13,970 nt of DNA from Rickettsiaceae bacterium. Its GTDB lineage: Bacteria > Pseudomonadota > Alphaproteobacteria > Rickettsiales > Rickettsiaceae. The DNA lies in the NCBI GenBank assembly GCA_028372485.1, contig JAOMYS010000017.1:1-13970 (forward strand), given 5' to 3'. The position numbers were made by a program, and so were the translations under genes. Positions 1 to 6,650 of the stretch are shown here, piece after piece. Positions within the stretch are counted from its first letter, which is position 1. Each line of letters opens with the position of its first letter. The notes under the pieces were generated by a model. The model ran no database searches, was not told the origin of the DNA, and saw only the letters and a program-made list of their open reading frames with translations.

Positions 1-46
1 TAAAACATAAGTTATTGGTTAAAAAGATTGGATTATTATATAGCAA

Positions 47-904
47 TTATAAATTGGCAATCATTTTTTGTATTTTCAGTAGATCATACCAAGTATCTTT
101 TTTCTTCATAGGCTGACGAAGCAAATATGCAGGATGAAAAATAGCAGTAGTTTTGATCGGCCCTTCCAGATACTGATTTATATAAGAATGGTTATTCTGT
201 CTTATGTGAGATATTCCTTCACTTGTACCAAGTAAGGAAGTCGTGGCAGTGCCTCCGACTAGTATTATCAGCTTTGGTTTGATAAGTGCTATGTGTTTTT
301 CTACGAATGGTTTACAAATTTCTATCTCTTCGTTTGTAGGGCGACGATTGGCAGGTGGACGCCAAAATACAGTGTTAGTTATATATATATTTTTCTCCCT
401 AGAAAGCCCAATTGCTGCCATCATCTTATCAAGTAACTGCCCACTCTCTCCGCAAAATGGTACTCCTTTTTCATCTTCTTTAGCGCCAGGCGCTTCACCA
501 ATCAGAAGAATTTTTGCACCCACTACCCCGTCTGAAAACACAGTATTACTAGCAAAATCTTTCAGTGAGCAACCATTGAAATTTTCAACAGAATTTTTTA
601 GCTGAGCAATACTGCCAGCACTATCTGCTATAACTCTTGCCTCCTGCACCACTTTGCTACGACCTTTTACTTCATGTTCACTCTTCTTGACATTTTTGGT
701 TTTCTTATCAGTAAAGTCTCTTTTGGGCATTTCATGATTAATATTCTGCAAATTATCATCTCGCTTTTCTTTAAGATTAAACTTCTTTAATAACTCCATT
801 TGTGATTTTACACTATCTTTTTTTATAGAAGAATAATATTCTATCCCCGAATATTTTAACCATTTCAGATGGTTTAATTTTTGCTGTAACTTTATATTAT
901 CCAT
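47..904 (-). CDS. Uracil-DNA glycosylase, family 4-like
   Basis: Probably removes uracil from DNA at the start of base excision repair in the cytoplasm. The 285-residue protein has a poorly conserved, charged N-terminal region (about residues 1-100) followed by the glycosylase fold. Visible motifs are GEAPG at 136-140 followed by ED (active-site motif 1), FCGESGQLLD at 150-159, RPPANRRPT at 182-190, and HPAYLLR at 257-263 (motif 2). Family-4 enzymes usually carry four cysteines binding a 4Fe-4S cluster. Here Cys112 and Cys197 match two of them, while the expected first position is Phe109 and the RPP-preceding position is Trp181. This two-cysteine pattern is, from memory, common in alphaproteobacterial members, so cluster binding is doubtful. 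The start codon is 21 bases from the divergent rluD start, with only a weak AAGAA ribosome site. Family assignment is firm; exact substrate range is not. Confidence 0.9.
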   Translation of the reverse strand: MDNIKLQQKLNHLKWLKYSGIEYYSSIKKDSVKSQMELLKKFNLKEKRDDNLQNINHEMPKRDFTDKKTKNVKKSEHEVKGRSKVVQEARVIADSAGSIAQLKNSVENFNGCSLKDFASNTVFSDGVVGAKILLIGEAPGAKEDEKGVPFCGESGQLLDKMMAAIGLSREKNIYITNTVFWRPPANRRPTNEEIEICKPFVEKHIALIKPKLIILVGGTATTSLLGTSEGISHIRQNNHSYINQYLEGPIKTTAIFHPAYLLRQPMKKKDTWYDLLKIQKMIANL

Positions 905-925
905 AAATATTTCTTATATATTGCA

Positions 926-1897
926 ATGCGTCATCAATATCACTACTCCATCCCAGAAAATTTAAATAATCATAGATTAGACAAGGCGCTTAGCGAGTTA
1001 TGTAAAGAATTTTCCCGTAGCCAAATTCAAAAAGCTATAAAAAGCGAAAATCTTAAACTAAATGGTACGATTATTTCTAATTTATCTCATAAGGTCAAGG
1101 AGAATGACAATGTAGAGATTCTTATCATAGAAGAGTCTCATGATGGGATAGTAGCATCTGATATTCCTCTTGATATTGTATATGAAGATGAGGATCTGAT
1201 AGTAATTAACAAAAACGCCAACATGACTGTGCATCCAGGTGCTGGTAATTATTCTGATACTCTAGTGAATGCTCTGCTTTATCACACTAACTCTCTGTCT
1301 GATGTAGGAGGGGAAATACGCCCTGGCATAGTTCATAGACTAGACAAAGACACATCTGGACTAATGGTTGTTGCAAAAAATAATAGAACGCATGTTAGTT
1401 TAGCCAAGCAAATTGAAACAAGAGAACTAGTACGCAGGTATAAGGCGCTTATATGGGGAATGATTAAACCAACTAGCGGAACTATATCTACGCTCATAGG
1501 TAGAAGTCAAAGTGATCGCAAAAAAATGAGTGTATTAAAGACTGGTGGCAAAGAGGCAATTACGCATTATAAAACTTTAGAGATTTTCTGTAATGGTTTA
1601 TTCAGCCTAGTTGAGTGCAAATTAGAAACTGGCAGAACACATCAGATAAGAGTACATTTAAGTCACATTGGGCATTCTATAATAGGAGACCAGACATATG
1701 GCAATAATAACCGTAAAATCTTGTCCTCTCCTGCATCTGAGTCAACTAAAGAAGCCTTATATAGAATGACTCATCAAGCACTTCATTCTTCTTTTATTAG
1801 CTTCATACACCCAAAGACAGAAGAGAGGATAGAATTTGCAAAGGAAGTGCCGTTAGATTATACTGAGCTGGTCAATGCCATCAAAGAATCTAACTAA
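926..1897 (+). CDS. rluD: Ribosomal large subunit pseudouridine synthase, RluD/RluA family
   Basis: Converts specific uridines of 23S rRNA to pseudouridine during 50S assembly; RluD acts in the helix 69 loop. The 323-residue protein has an S4 RNA-binding domain at about residues 15-65 (RLDKALSEL at 17-25) and a pseudouridine synthase catalytic domain from about 80 to 310. The catalytic motif HRLDKDTSG lies at 137-145 with the catalytic aspartate at Asp140. RTHQIRVHL at 237-245 and GDQTYG at 254-259 are further family motifs. Length and the N-terminal spacing to RLDK fit RluD rather than the shorter RluA. The ATG start gives the normal RluD N-terminus, though no clear Shine-Dalgarno sequence precedes it. 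The gene heads a close-packed run with the following lipoprotein gene, 10 bases downstream. RluC is the main alternative within the family. Confidence 0.9.
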   Translation: MRHQYHYSIPENLNNHRLDKALSELCKEFSRSQIQKAIKSENLKLNGTIISNLSHKVKENDNVEILIIEESHDGIVASDIPLDIVYEDEDLIVINKNANMTVHPGAGNYSDTLVNALLYHTNSLSDVGGEIRPGIVHRLDKDTSGLMVVAKNNRTHVSLAKQIETRELVRRYKALIWGMIKPTSGTISTLIGRSQSDRKKMSVLKTGGKEAITHYKTLEIFCNGLFSLVECKLETGRTHQIRVHLSHIGHSIIGDQTYGNNNRKILSSPASESTKEALYRMTHQALHSSFISFIHPKTEERIEFAKEVPLDYTELVNAIKESN

Positions 1898-1907
1898 AGA
1901 TATCAAC

Positions 1908-2651
1908 ATGAGTAAGTATAAAAGTCTTCTATTAATCATTCTTTCATTTGTACTTATTTCGTGTGATAGGCAAAGTGATGAGAATATTTGGATTGTTGGT
2001 ACAAGCGCAGATAACCCTCCATATGAATATATGAGTAATGGAAAGGTAATAGGGTTCGATATAGACTTTATCCAAGAGGTTGCGAGTCATCTTGGCAAAA
2101 AGGTAGAGATTAAAAATATGGAATTTCATGGTTTGATGGCAGCCCTTGATAGTAACTCTGTTGATATGGTAGTAGCTGGAATGTCTGTTACTAAGCAAAG
2201 AGTTGCTAGAGTTGATTTTTCAGTTCCTTATACTGATGCAGAGGTAGCTGTTTTACATAAAACTGGTGATGGAGTTTTAGGAGGAAAGGATTTGCATAAT
2301 AAAATAGTCGGAGTACAACTTGGCACTATTTGGGCATTGATAGCACAGGATATGTCGATAAAGTACAATTTTAGAGTAAAATCTTTAAATAATAATTTAA
2401 TGCTTGTCGAAGAATTAAAAACAGGAGCATTAGATGCAGTGATTTTAGAAGAATTTCAGGCAAAAGAATTTCAGGCAAAATATCCGCAATTCTCGCATTT
2501 TCAAGCAAAACAATATAGCTCATCATTTGCAATAGCTATGCAAAAAAATTCTCCTTTAACAAAGAGCGTAAATCATACAATTCAAACCTTAAAAAGACAA
2601 AATTTTATTGAAGAACTATCAAAGAAATGGGGTATAGTTGGTGCAGAATGA
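1908..2651 (+). CDS. Amino-acid ABC transporter substrate-binding lipoprotein (SBP_bac_3 family)
   Basis: Periplasmic receptor that captures a polar amino acid and delivers it to an ABC importer; no permease or ATPase gene lies in the window. The preferred start is the ATG at 1908 (247 residues). It gives a clean lipoprotein signal: Lys-rich start, hydrophobic segment at about 7-17 and lipobox L-I-S-C with Cys19 as the lipidated residue. An upstream in-frame ATG at 1875 lies inside rluD and would spoil the signal. Family motifs are NPPYEY at 36-41, GFDIDFIQEVA at 49-59, and GMSVTKQR then DFSVPY at 91-108; by family knowledge Arg98 contacts the ligand carboxylate. The aspartate that usually binds the ligand amine appears to be Glu181. 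A perfect 15-bp tandem duplication gives EFQAK twice at 182-191. The gene overlaps the next CDS by a few bases, suggesting translational coupling. Confidence 0.88.
   Translation: MSKYKSLLLIILSFVLISCDRQSDENIWIVGTSADNPPYEYMSNGKVIGFDIDFIQEVASHLGKKVEIKNMEFHGLMAALDSNSVDMVVAGMSVTKQRVARVDFSVPYTDAEVAVLHKTGDGVLGGKDLHNKIVGVQLGTIWALIAQDMSIKYNFRVKSLNNNLMLVEELKTGALDAVILEEFQAKEFQAKYPQFSHFQAKQYSSSFAIAMQKNSPLTKSVNHTIQTLKRQNFIEELSKKWGIVGAE
2451..2480 (+). repeat. Perfect 15-bp tandem duplication inside the binding-protein gene
   Basis: The unit GAATTTCAGGCAAAA occurs twice head to tail with no mismatch and keeps the reading frame, encoding EFQAK-EFQAK. A third, diverged version (HFQAK) follows at about 2496-2510. 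Perfect identity at the DNA level suggests a recent slippage event. It falls in the second lobe, just after the residue expected to contact the ligand amine. Confidence 0.9.
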
Positions 2652-3123
2652 AGAATTCAAAAAAGCTGTTGGATGTTTCCCCACAGGTGTAGCAGTTATT
2701 ACAACATCTAATGCAGATAAATTATGGGGATTCAGTGCTAATTCTTTTGCATCTGTTTCTCTTGACCCGCCTTTGGTTTCGTTTTGTTTAAATAAAGAGT
2801 CAGCAAGTTTTACTGCATTTGACAATGCTACCACTTTTGCGATAAGCGTATTATCAAGTGATCAACCTGAAATATCTAAGCATTTTGCACAAAAGAGAAT
2901 GGATAAATTTGCAAATATTGACTACAAGATTGGTAACTTCTCTAAATCACCTTTGATTACTGGTGCTAAGTGCTTTCTTGAATGTAAAAAATATGACCAA
3001 TTTGAGTGTGGTGATCATTATATTTTTGTAGGGAAAGTTATGTCGACTAATATCAATGAGGAGAAGTCGCCGATAGTTTACTTTGCAAAAACATATTCTT
3101 CTTTGGATATTACTAAACGGTAA
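2641..3123 (+). CDS. Flavin reductase-domain protein (DIM6/NTAB family)
   Basis: Small FMN-binding protein of the flavin reductase-like family, which reduces free flavin with NAD(P)H, usually to supply a partner monooxygenase. No partner is visible here, so the physiological role is unknown. The 160-residue sequence carries the family pattern from end to end: CFPTGVAVITT near 12-22, then GFSANSFASVSLDPPLVSF, then FAISVLSSDQPEISKHFA, then GDHYIFVGKV near 121-130. No ATG fits the N-terminus. Translation must start at GTG 2641 or TTG 2638; GGGG at 2629-2632, 8 bases before the GTG, favours GTG. The start overlaps the stop of the upstream lipoprotein gene (2649-2651), and dapB begins 10 bases after the stop, so it is probably part of one transcript. 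Confidence 0.85.
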   Translation: MQNEEFKKAVGCFPTGVAVITTSNADKLWGFSANSFASVSLDPPLVSFCLNKESASFTAFDNATTFAISVLSSDQPEISKHFAQKRMDKFANIDYKIGNFSKSPLITGAKCFLECKKYDQFECGDHYIFVGKVMSTNINEEKSPIVYFAKTYSSLDITKR

Positions 3124-3133
3124 GAATTATAGT

Positions 3134-3874
3134 ATGAGTATGGTTAAAATTGCTTTAAGCGGATCAAGTGGCAGAATGGGAATTGCTATTGAAAATTTAA
3201 TCAAGAAGCAGCCAAAAAAATTTAAGTTAATCTCTAAATTTGCTCGTATTTCTAATATGCGAGAGAATGACCTATCTAGTACATATGATGTGATAGTTGA
3301 CTTTTCTCATTCAGATAATTTAGAAAAGCTGTTAAAAATTGCTACATCATCAAAAACTCCAATAGTTATTGGTACAACAGGTTTTACGACAGATCACATG
3401 CAAAAAATCAAAGAAGCTTCATTGCAAATCCCTATCTTATATGCACCAAATACTAGCATAGGAGCAAATTTGGTGGCATCCTTATCTGCTAAGGCAGCTA
3501 AAATTCTAGAAAAATATGATGTGGAAATCGTAGAAGCTCATCATAGATATAAAAAGGACGCTCCATCTGGTACTGCACTTATGATAGGCAAAAGAATTGC
3601 AGAGGCAAAAAATGTTAATTTTGATGACGTTGCTGTATTTGGAAGGGCAAGTAAAAAATCTGCCAGAGCTCAAGATGAGATAGGATTTTCTTCTATCAGA
3701 GGAGGGGGGATTTTTGGTGATAATGAAGTGATTTTTGCAGGTGATAATGAAGTCATCAATATCTCCACAAGAGCTTTATCAAGAGATGTGTTTGCAGAAG
3801 GTGCATTGCTTGCAGCGCAATGGGTGATAGAGAAAGAATCGAATGGATTATACTCAATGCAAGATGTGTTCTAA
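3134..3874 (+). CDS. dapB: 4-hydroxy-tetrahydrodipicolinate reductase
   Basis: Reduces the dihydrodipicolinate-level intermediate with NAD(P)H in the diaminopimelate/lysine pathway, which supplies meso-DAP for peptidoglycan. With start 3134 the protein has 246 residues, normal for DapB. The open frame runs further upstream to 3083 inside the flavin reductase gene, but the family N-terminus begins at the nucleotide-binding loop GSSGRMG (10-16), and AAGA lies about 8 bases before 3134; ATG 3140 is an equally possible start. Other motifs are TTGFT at 81-85, APNTSIGANL at 104-113 and the signature AHHRYKKDAPSGTA at 135-148. There His136 corresponds to E. coli His159 and Lys140 to the catalytic Lys163. 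In the C-terminal motif two usually conserved histidines appear as Asn197 (GDNEV) and Thr212 (NISTRA). It is the last gene of the rluD run and converges on ftsZ. Confidence 0.93.
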   Translation: MSMVKIALSGSSGRMGIAIENLIKKQPKKFKLISKFARISNMRENDLSSTYDVIVDFSHSDNLEKLLKIATSSKTPIVIGTTGFTTDHMQKIKEASLQIPILYAPNTSIGANLVASLSAKAAKILEKYDVEIVEAHHRYKKDAPSGTALMIGKRIAEAKNVNFDDVAVFGRASKKSARAQDEIGFSSIRGGGIFGDNEVIFAGDNEVINISTRALSRDVFAEGALLAAQWVIEKESNGLYSMQDVF

Positions 3875-3884
3875 TACAAGTTTG

Positions 3885-3952
3885 TAGATGACACTAAACA
3901 TCTATTGCCGTTACATTGCCTAAATTATAATGCAATTTAGAGAGCGCCTCTC
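3885..3952. terminator. Cluster of three small hairpins between convergent dapB and ftsZ
   Basis: Three inverted repeats fill the spacer: TAGATG/CATCTA (3885-3890 and 3899-3904), CTAAATT/AATTTAG (3920-3926 and 3934-3940) and GAGAG/CTCTC around a CGC loop (3940-3944 and 3948-3952). The last two share base 3940. No T-tract follows on either strand, so this is not a textbook intrinsic terminator. The convergent position makes a transcription-end role plausible but unproven. Confidence 0.3.
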
Positions 3953-3958
3953 CGTAAC

Positions 3959-5434
3959 CTAATCTTTATCATTAGTATTGGAGAAGAAAGTAGGCTTATC
4001 TTGAATATTTGGTGATACAGTATCTAAAGGCACTTCATTTCTCGTCTGACTAGGAGTAACATTACTACTTTCAGCATCCCTCGTAGTATCAGACGATGCT
4101 ACTATAGAGTGCCACATACGTTTTAACAGTGACTTTGTTTTTTTCTTTTCTTGGTTTGTATTGCTAGATGGTACAATTTCCTCAATCTTATCTTCCTCAC
4201 GCCAATCTTGTTGTTTCATCAATTCTTCAAGGTGTTTTTTAAGTAATGCTTGATCACTAACATCGTTATTGTTATCACCATATTCTTGAAATGAAGGGGG
4301 TATTTCTTCTACAGTTTTTGTATATGATTCCGTAGCATATGATTTATCATTGATATTATTGACGTCAGTAGTATTTATCTCTTCTTGCAAAGACAAAGTT
4401 TTATCATCAGGCTCTACATCTTCTACGATTTCTATAGCTGTTCTGTCAGGAACTATAGAAGCAGTATCTTGATCTATGCCAGTAGCAACTACGGACACTC
4501 TGATAACACCATCTAGTTCTGGATTAAATGTTGAACCAAATATGATATTTGCATCAGTCTCACCCACTTCTTCTCTTATGCGATTCGCTGCACTATCAAC
4601 CTCGTATAGAGTCATATCCTTACCACCAGTGATGTTTATCAGAACTCCCGATGCACCACACATAGAATTTTGATCAAGCAAAGGGTTTGCTATTGCAGAT
4701 TCTGCAGCTTTAATCGCACGATCCTCACCGTTTGCTTCCCCTGTTCCCATCATAGCTTTGCCTTTTTCGCGCATTACAGTTTCAATATCTGCAAAATCAA
4801 GATTCACAAGTCCTGGTGATGTAATAAGGTCAGTTACGCCTCTAACCCCCGCATGCAATACGTCATCAGCCATCTCAAATGCTTCTTGGAAGGTAGTATT
4901 TTCATTAGCGATTCTAAATAGATTCTGATTAGGGACTACTATGAGAGTATCAACATATCCTTGTAGTTCTGTTAAACCCTTATTTGCCACTTTCATTCTT
5001 CTAGCCCCCTCAAACAAAAAAGGCTTAGTTACTACTCCAACAGTTAATATTCCAAGCTCTTTTGCTATCTTTGCTATAACAGGGGAGGCTCCAGTTCCGG
5101 TGCCTCCACCCATGCCAGCTGTAATAAACAACATATTGCTTCCTTCAAGAAGGTTACGAATTTCTTCTTCTGATTCAATTGCAGCAGCATGCCCAACCTC
5201 AGGTGAAGCACCAGCGCCAAGACCTTTTGTAGATTCTGCCCCCAGCTGAATTTTGTTTTCACTATCTGAATGTTTTAGTGCTTGAGCATCAGTATTAGCA
5301 ACCACAAAATTTGCACCCTTAAGACTAGATTTAATCATGTTATTAACAGCATTACCACCAGCTCCACCAACACCAAATACGGTAATAGTGGGCTGCAAAA
5401 TGACATTATCAGGAGCTTTGATATCTAATCCCAT
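3959..5434 (-). CDS. ftsZ: Cell division protein FtsZ
   Basis: Tubulin-like GTPase that polymerises at midcell to form the Z ring. The 491-residue protein has the globular core at about 14-330: nucleotide loop GVGGAGGNAV at 21-30, tubulin signature GGGTGTG at 109-115, and the T7 synergy loop NLDFAD at 211-216, which completes the GTPase site of the neighbouring subunit. Residues from about 335 onward form a long acidic, Asn/Ser-rich linker. The short C-terminal peptide that binds FtsA/ZipA-type anchors is not recognisable: there is no IPxFLR-like end, only a basic KSLLKRMWHSI patch at 434-444 and a polar tail. The gene stands alone, away from ftsQ/ftsA. It has no strong ribosome site, but a good promoter lies about 30 bases upstream, divergent from the SURF1 promoter. 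Confidence 0.97.
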   Translation of the reverse strand: MGLDIKAPDNVILQPTITVFGVGGAGGNAVNNMIKSSLKGANFVVANTDAQALKHSDSENKIQLGAESTKGLGAGASPEVGHAAAIESEEEIRNLLEGSNMLFITAGMGGGTGTGASPVIAKIAKELGILTVGVVTKPFLFEGARRMKVANKGLTELQGYVDTLIVVPNQNLFRIANENTTFQEAFEMADDVLHAGVRGVTDLITSPGLVNLDFADIETVMREKGKAMMGTGEANGEDRAIKAAESAIANPLLDQNSMCGASGVLINITGGKDMTLYEVDSAANRIREEVGETDANIIFGSTFNPELDGVIRVSVVATGIDQDTASIVPDRTAIEIVEDVEPDDKTLSLQEEINTTDVNNINDKSYATESYTKTVEEIPPSFQEYGDNNNDVSDQALLKKHLEELMKQQDWREEDKIEEIVPSSNTNQEKKKTKSLLKRMWHSIVASSDTTRDAESSNVTPSQTRNEVPLDTVSPNIQDKPTFFSNTNDKD

Positions 5435-5466
5435 GAGACAATTTTGTGTTCTTTATTAATTTATGG

Positions 5467-5495
5467 ATAATATATGAAAATTCTACCCGTCGCAA
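5467..5495 (-). promoter_or_regulatory. Candidate sigma70-type promoter for ftsZ
   Basis: On the minus strand TTGCGA (5490-5495) is followed after 17 bases by TATTAT (5467-5472). This is 4/6 and 5/6 to the consensus with ideal spacing. The implied transcript start near 5460 leaves a leader of about 25 bases before the ftsZ ATG. It is a motif match only. Confidence 0.5.
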
Positions 5496-5504
5496 TAATT
5501 TTTC

Positions 5505-5535
5505 TTGACAGAGATTCGTCATAATTGCATATAAT
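5505..5535 (+). promoter_or_regulatory. Candidate sigma70-type promoter for the SURF1 gene
   Basis: Perfect hexamers TTGACA (5505-5510) and TATAAT (5530-5535) are separated by 19 bases, slightly longer than the optimum of 17. The -35 box lies only 9 bases from the -35 box of the divergent ftsZ promoter. Confidence 0.55.
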
Positions 5536-5550
5536 CAAATACCTTATAAT

Positions 5551-5558
5551 GGAGAAGG
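5551..5558 (+). promoter_or_regulatory. Strong Shine-Dalgarno site for the SURF1 gene
   Basis: GGAGAAGG lies 10 bases before the ATG at 5569. It is one of the few strong ribosome sites in the window and fixes the start of this gene. Confidence 0.65.
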
Positions 5559-5568
5559 ATTAAGAGAT

Positions 5569-6291
5569 ATGGATAGAGAAAATATTTGTAAAAAATTCAT
5601 ATTTAAAATACTACCTAATATGATTGTTTTACTGACTTTTATAATTTTATTGTCACTAGGAAATTGGCAGATAAGAAGACTTGAAGAGAAGCGGAATTTT
5701 ATAGAGACCATAGAGTCGAATATAAAAAATCCAGCAAAGGAAATGGGAACTCTGTATGAACCAGTTCCTCTTTATTCTAAAGTAAAAATTGAGGGAAAGT
5801 TTTTACGAGGTCAAGATATATTTCTCTATGGACGCAGATCTTCTTTTCCAGAAAAAGATGGTTATTATTTATTTACACCTTTTGCTGCAAAAAATGGAAA
5901 GACATATATGGTGTCAAGAGGTTGGATGCCCCAAACTGTTAAGGTTAATCTGGCAATCAACAAAGATGCGTCTGATAAAATGGAAAGCATAGAAGCAGTC
6001 ACATTACCAAGTGAAAAAAGAGGTTATTTCGTTCCTGAGAATGATGTGAAAAATAACGTTTGGTTTACGATGGATTTAAACATAGCAGCTAATACTAAAA
6101 GTGCTAATGTTAAAGATTTTTATTTATTGCAAATTAATAGCGACAATATACCACATGGCCTGATCCCTCTCAAGGCAACTTACCTTAGCAAAGTAAGAAA
6201 TGATCATCTAGAATATGCAATAACATGGTATGCTTTAGCAATCTGTCTATTAATTATGCGTGGTTACTATCTTTATAAATTGCGTAAATAG
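5569..6291 (+). CDS. SURF1 family cytochrome c oxidase assembly protein
   Basis: Inner-membrane protein that helps assemble cytochrome c oxidase, in bacteria by handling heme a for the aa3-type enzyme. The 240-residue sequence shows the expected two-helix plan: a transmembrane segment at about 16-32, a periplasmic domain, and a second segment at about 217-234. Family motifs are LGNWQIRRLEEK at 30-41 right after helix 1, YGRRSSF at 87-93, SRGWMPQ at 116-122, and DHLEYAITWYALA at 212-224 entering helix 2. Length and topology match bacterial SURF1 (Shy1). It has its own promoter and ribosome site. No oxidase subunit genes are adjacent, so it is expressed as a single gene. It implies an aerobic respiratory chain with a heme-copper oxidase. 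Confidence 0.9.
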   Translation: MDRENICKKFIFKILPNMIVLLTFIILLSLGNWQIRRLEEKRNFIETIESNIKNPAKEMGTLYEPVPLYSKVKIEGKFLRGQDIFLYGRRSSFPEKDGYYLFTPFAAKNGKTYMVSRGWMPQTVKVNLAINKDASDKMESIEAVTLPSEKRGYFVPENDVKNNVWFTMDLNIAANTKSANVKDFYLLQINSDNIPHGLIPLKATYLSKVRNDHLEYAITWYALAICLLIMRGYYLYKLRK

Positions 6292-6345
6292 GTGTTCTGT
6301 GCGCCATTTTTGTTTTCTTTTTGTGCGAAGAAGTATCAGATTTTC

Positions 6346-6450
6346 TATAGTCAATTTAGATGGATTGTGACTAGGAATGGCGTTGCTTGCACGGCTATTG
6401 AGCTATCTAGAAACCCCTAGATCATCGGTATAAATCCGAGTTATTACTAT
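6346..6450. repeat. Decayed member of the 105-bp TATAG...CTATA repeat family (copy B)
   Basis: The left end TATAGTCAATTTAGAT, continuing to CTAGG at about 6376, closely matches the left end of the 8507 element and the reversed 13241 end. The right end reads TTACTAT, close to the expected ACTATA. The length between ends, about 105, equals that of the two better copies. The interior has diverged but holds its own hairpin, ATCTAG/CTAGAT (6405-6410 and 6417-6422). It lies in the SURF1/dnaA convergent spacer. Membership rests mainly on the left 30 bases and the length. Confidence 0.5.
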
Positions 6451-6467
6451 GCAAAAATCTTCCAGCC

Positions 6468-6591
6468 TGTCATCCCGTAAATTCGAGTATTACTATACGA
6501 GGATTATACAGAATCTCTCTAAAATATAAAAGTTGATTCTATTGATGTGAGATTCCGTATAGCTCCCTTAGCAGTTGCTTACGGAATGACA
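6468..6591. repeat. 124-bp nested palindromic element between SURF1 and dnaA
   Basis: Outer inverted repeats TGTCATCCCGTAA (6468-6480) and TTACGGAATGACA (6579-6591) match at 12 of 13 positions. Inside them a second pair, TATACAGAATCTC (6505-6517) and GAGATTCCGTATA (6549-6561), also matches at 12 of 13. RNA or single-stranded DNA could fold as a long two-tier hairpin. The form resembles the small palindromic intergenic repeats known in Rickettsiales genomes. It lies where SURF1 and dnaA transcripts converge and could end both. The stretch 6292-6650 has no recognisable gene beyond this and copy B. Confidence 0.65.
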
Positions 6592-6650
6592 ATGAGAGTA
6601 AAATTCACATGCAAAATGACAGCGCCACAATTCAAAATAAATTGCCTATA

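Noticed and set aside
2648..2680. ATG at 2648 overlapping the lipoprotein stop (ATGA) as a start for the flavin reductase
   Set aside because: It is in a different frame from the flavin reductase, so it cannot start that protein; GTG 2641 or TTG 2638 must be used.
6292..6650. tRNA or small RNA gene in the SURF1/dnaA spacer
   Set aside because: No cloverleaf or TTC-A arm is visible; the structure is explained by the two palindromic repeats.
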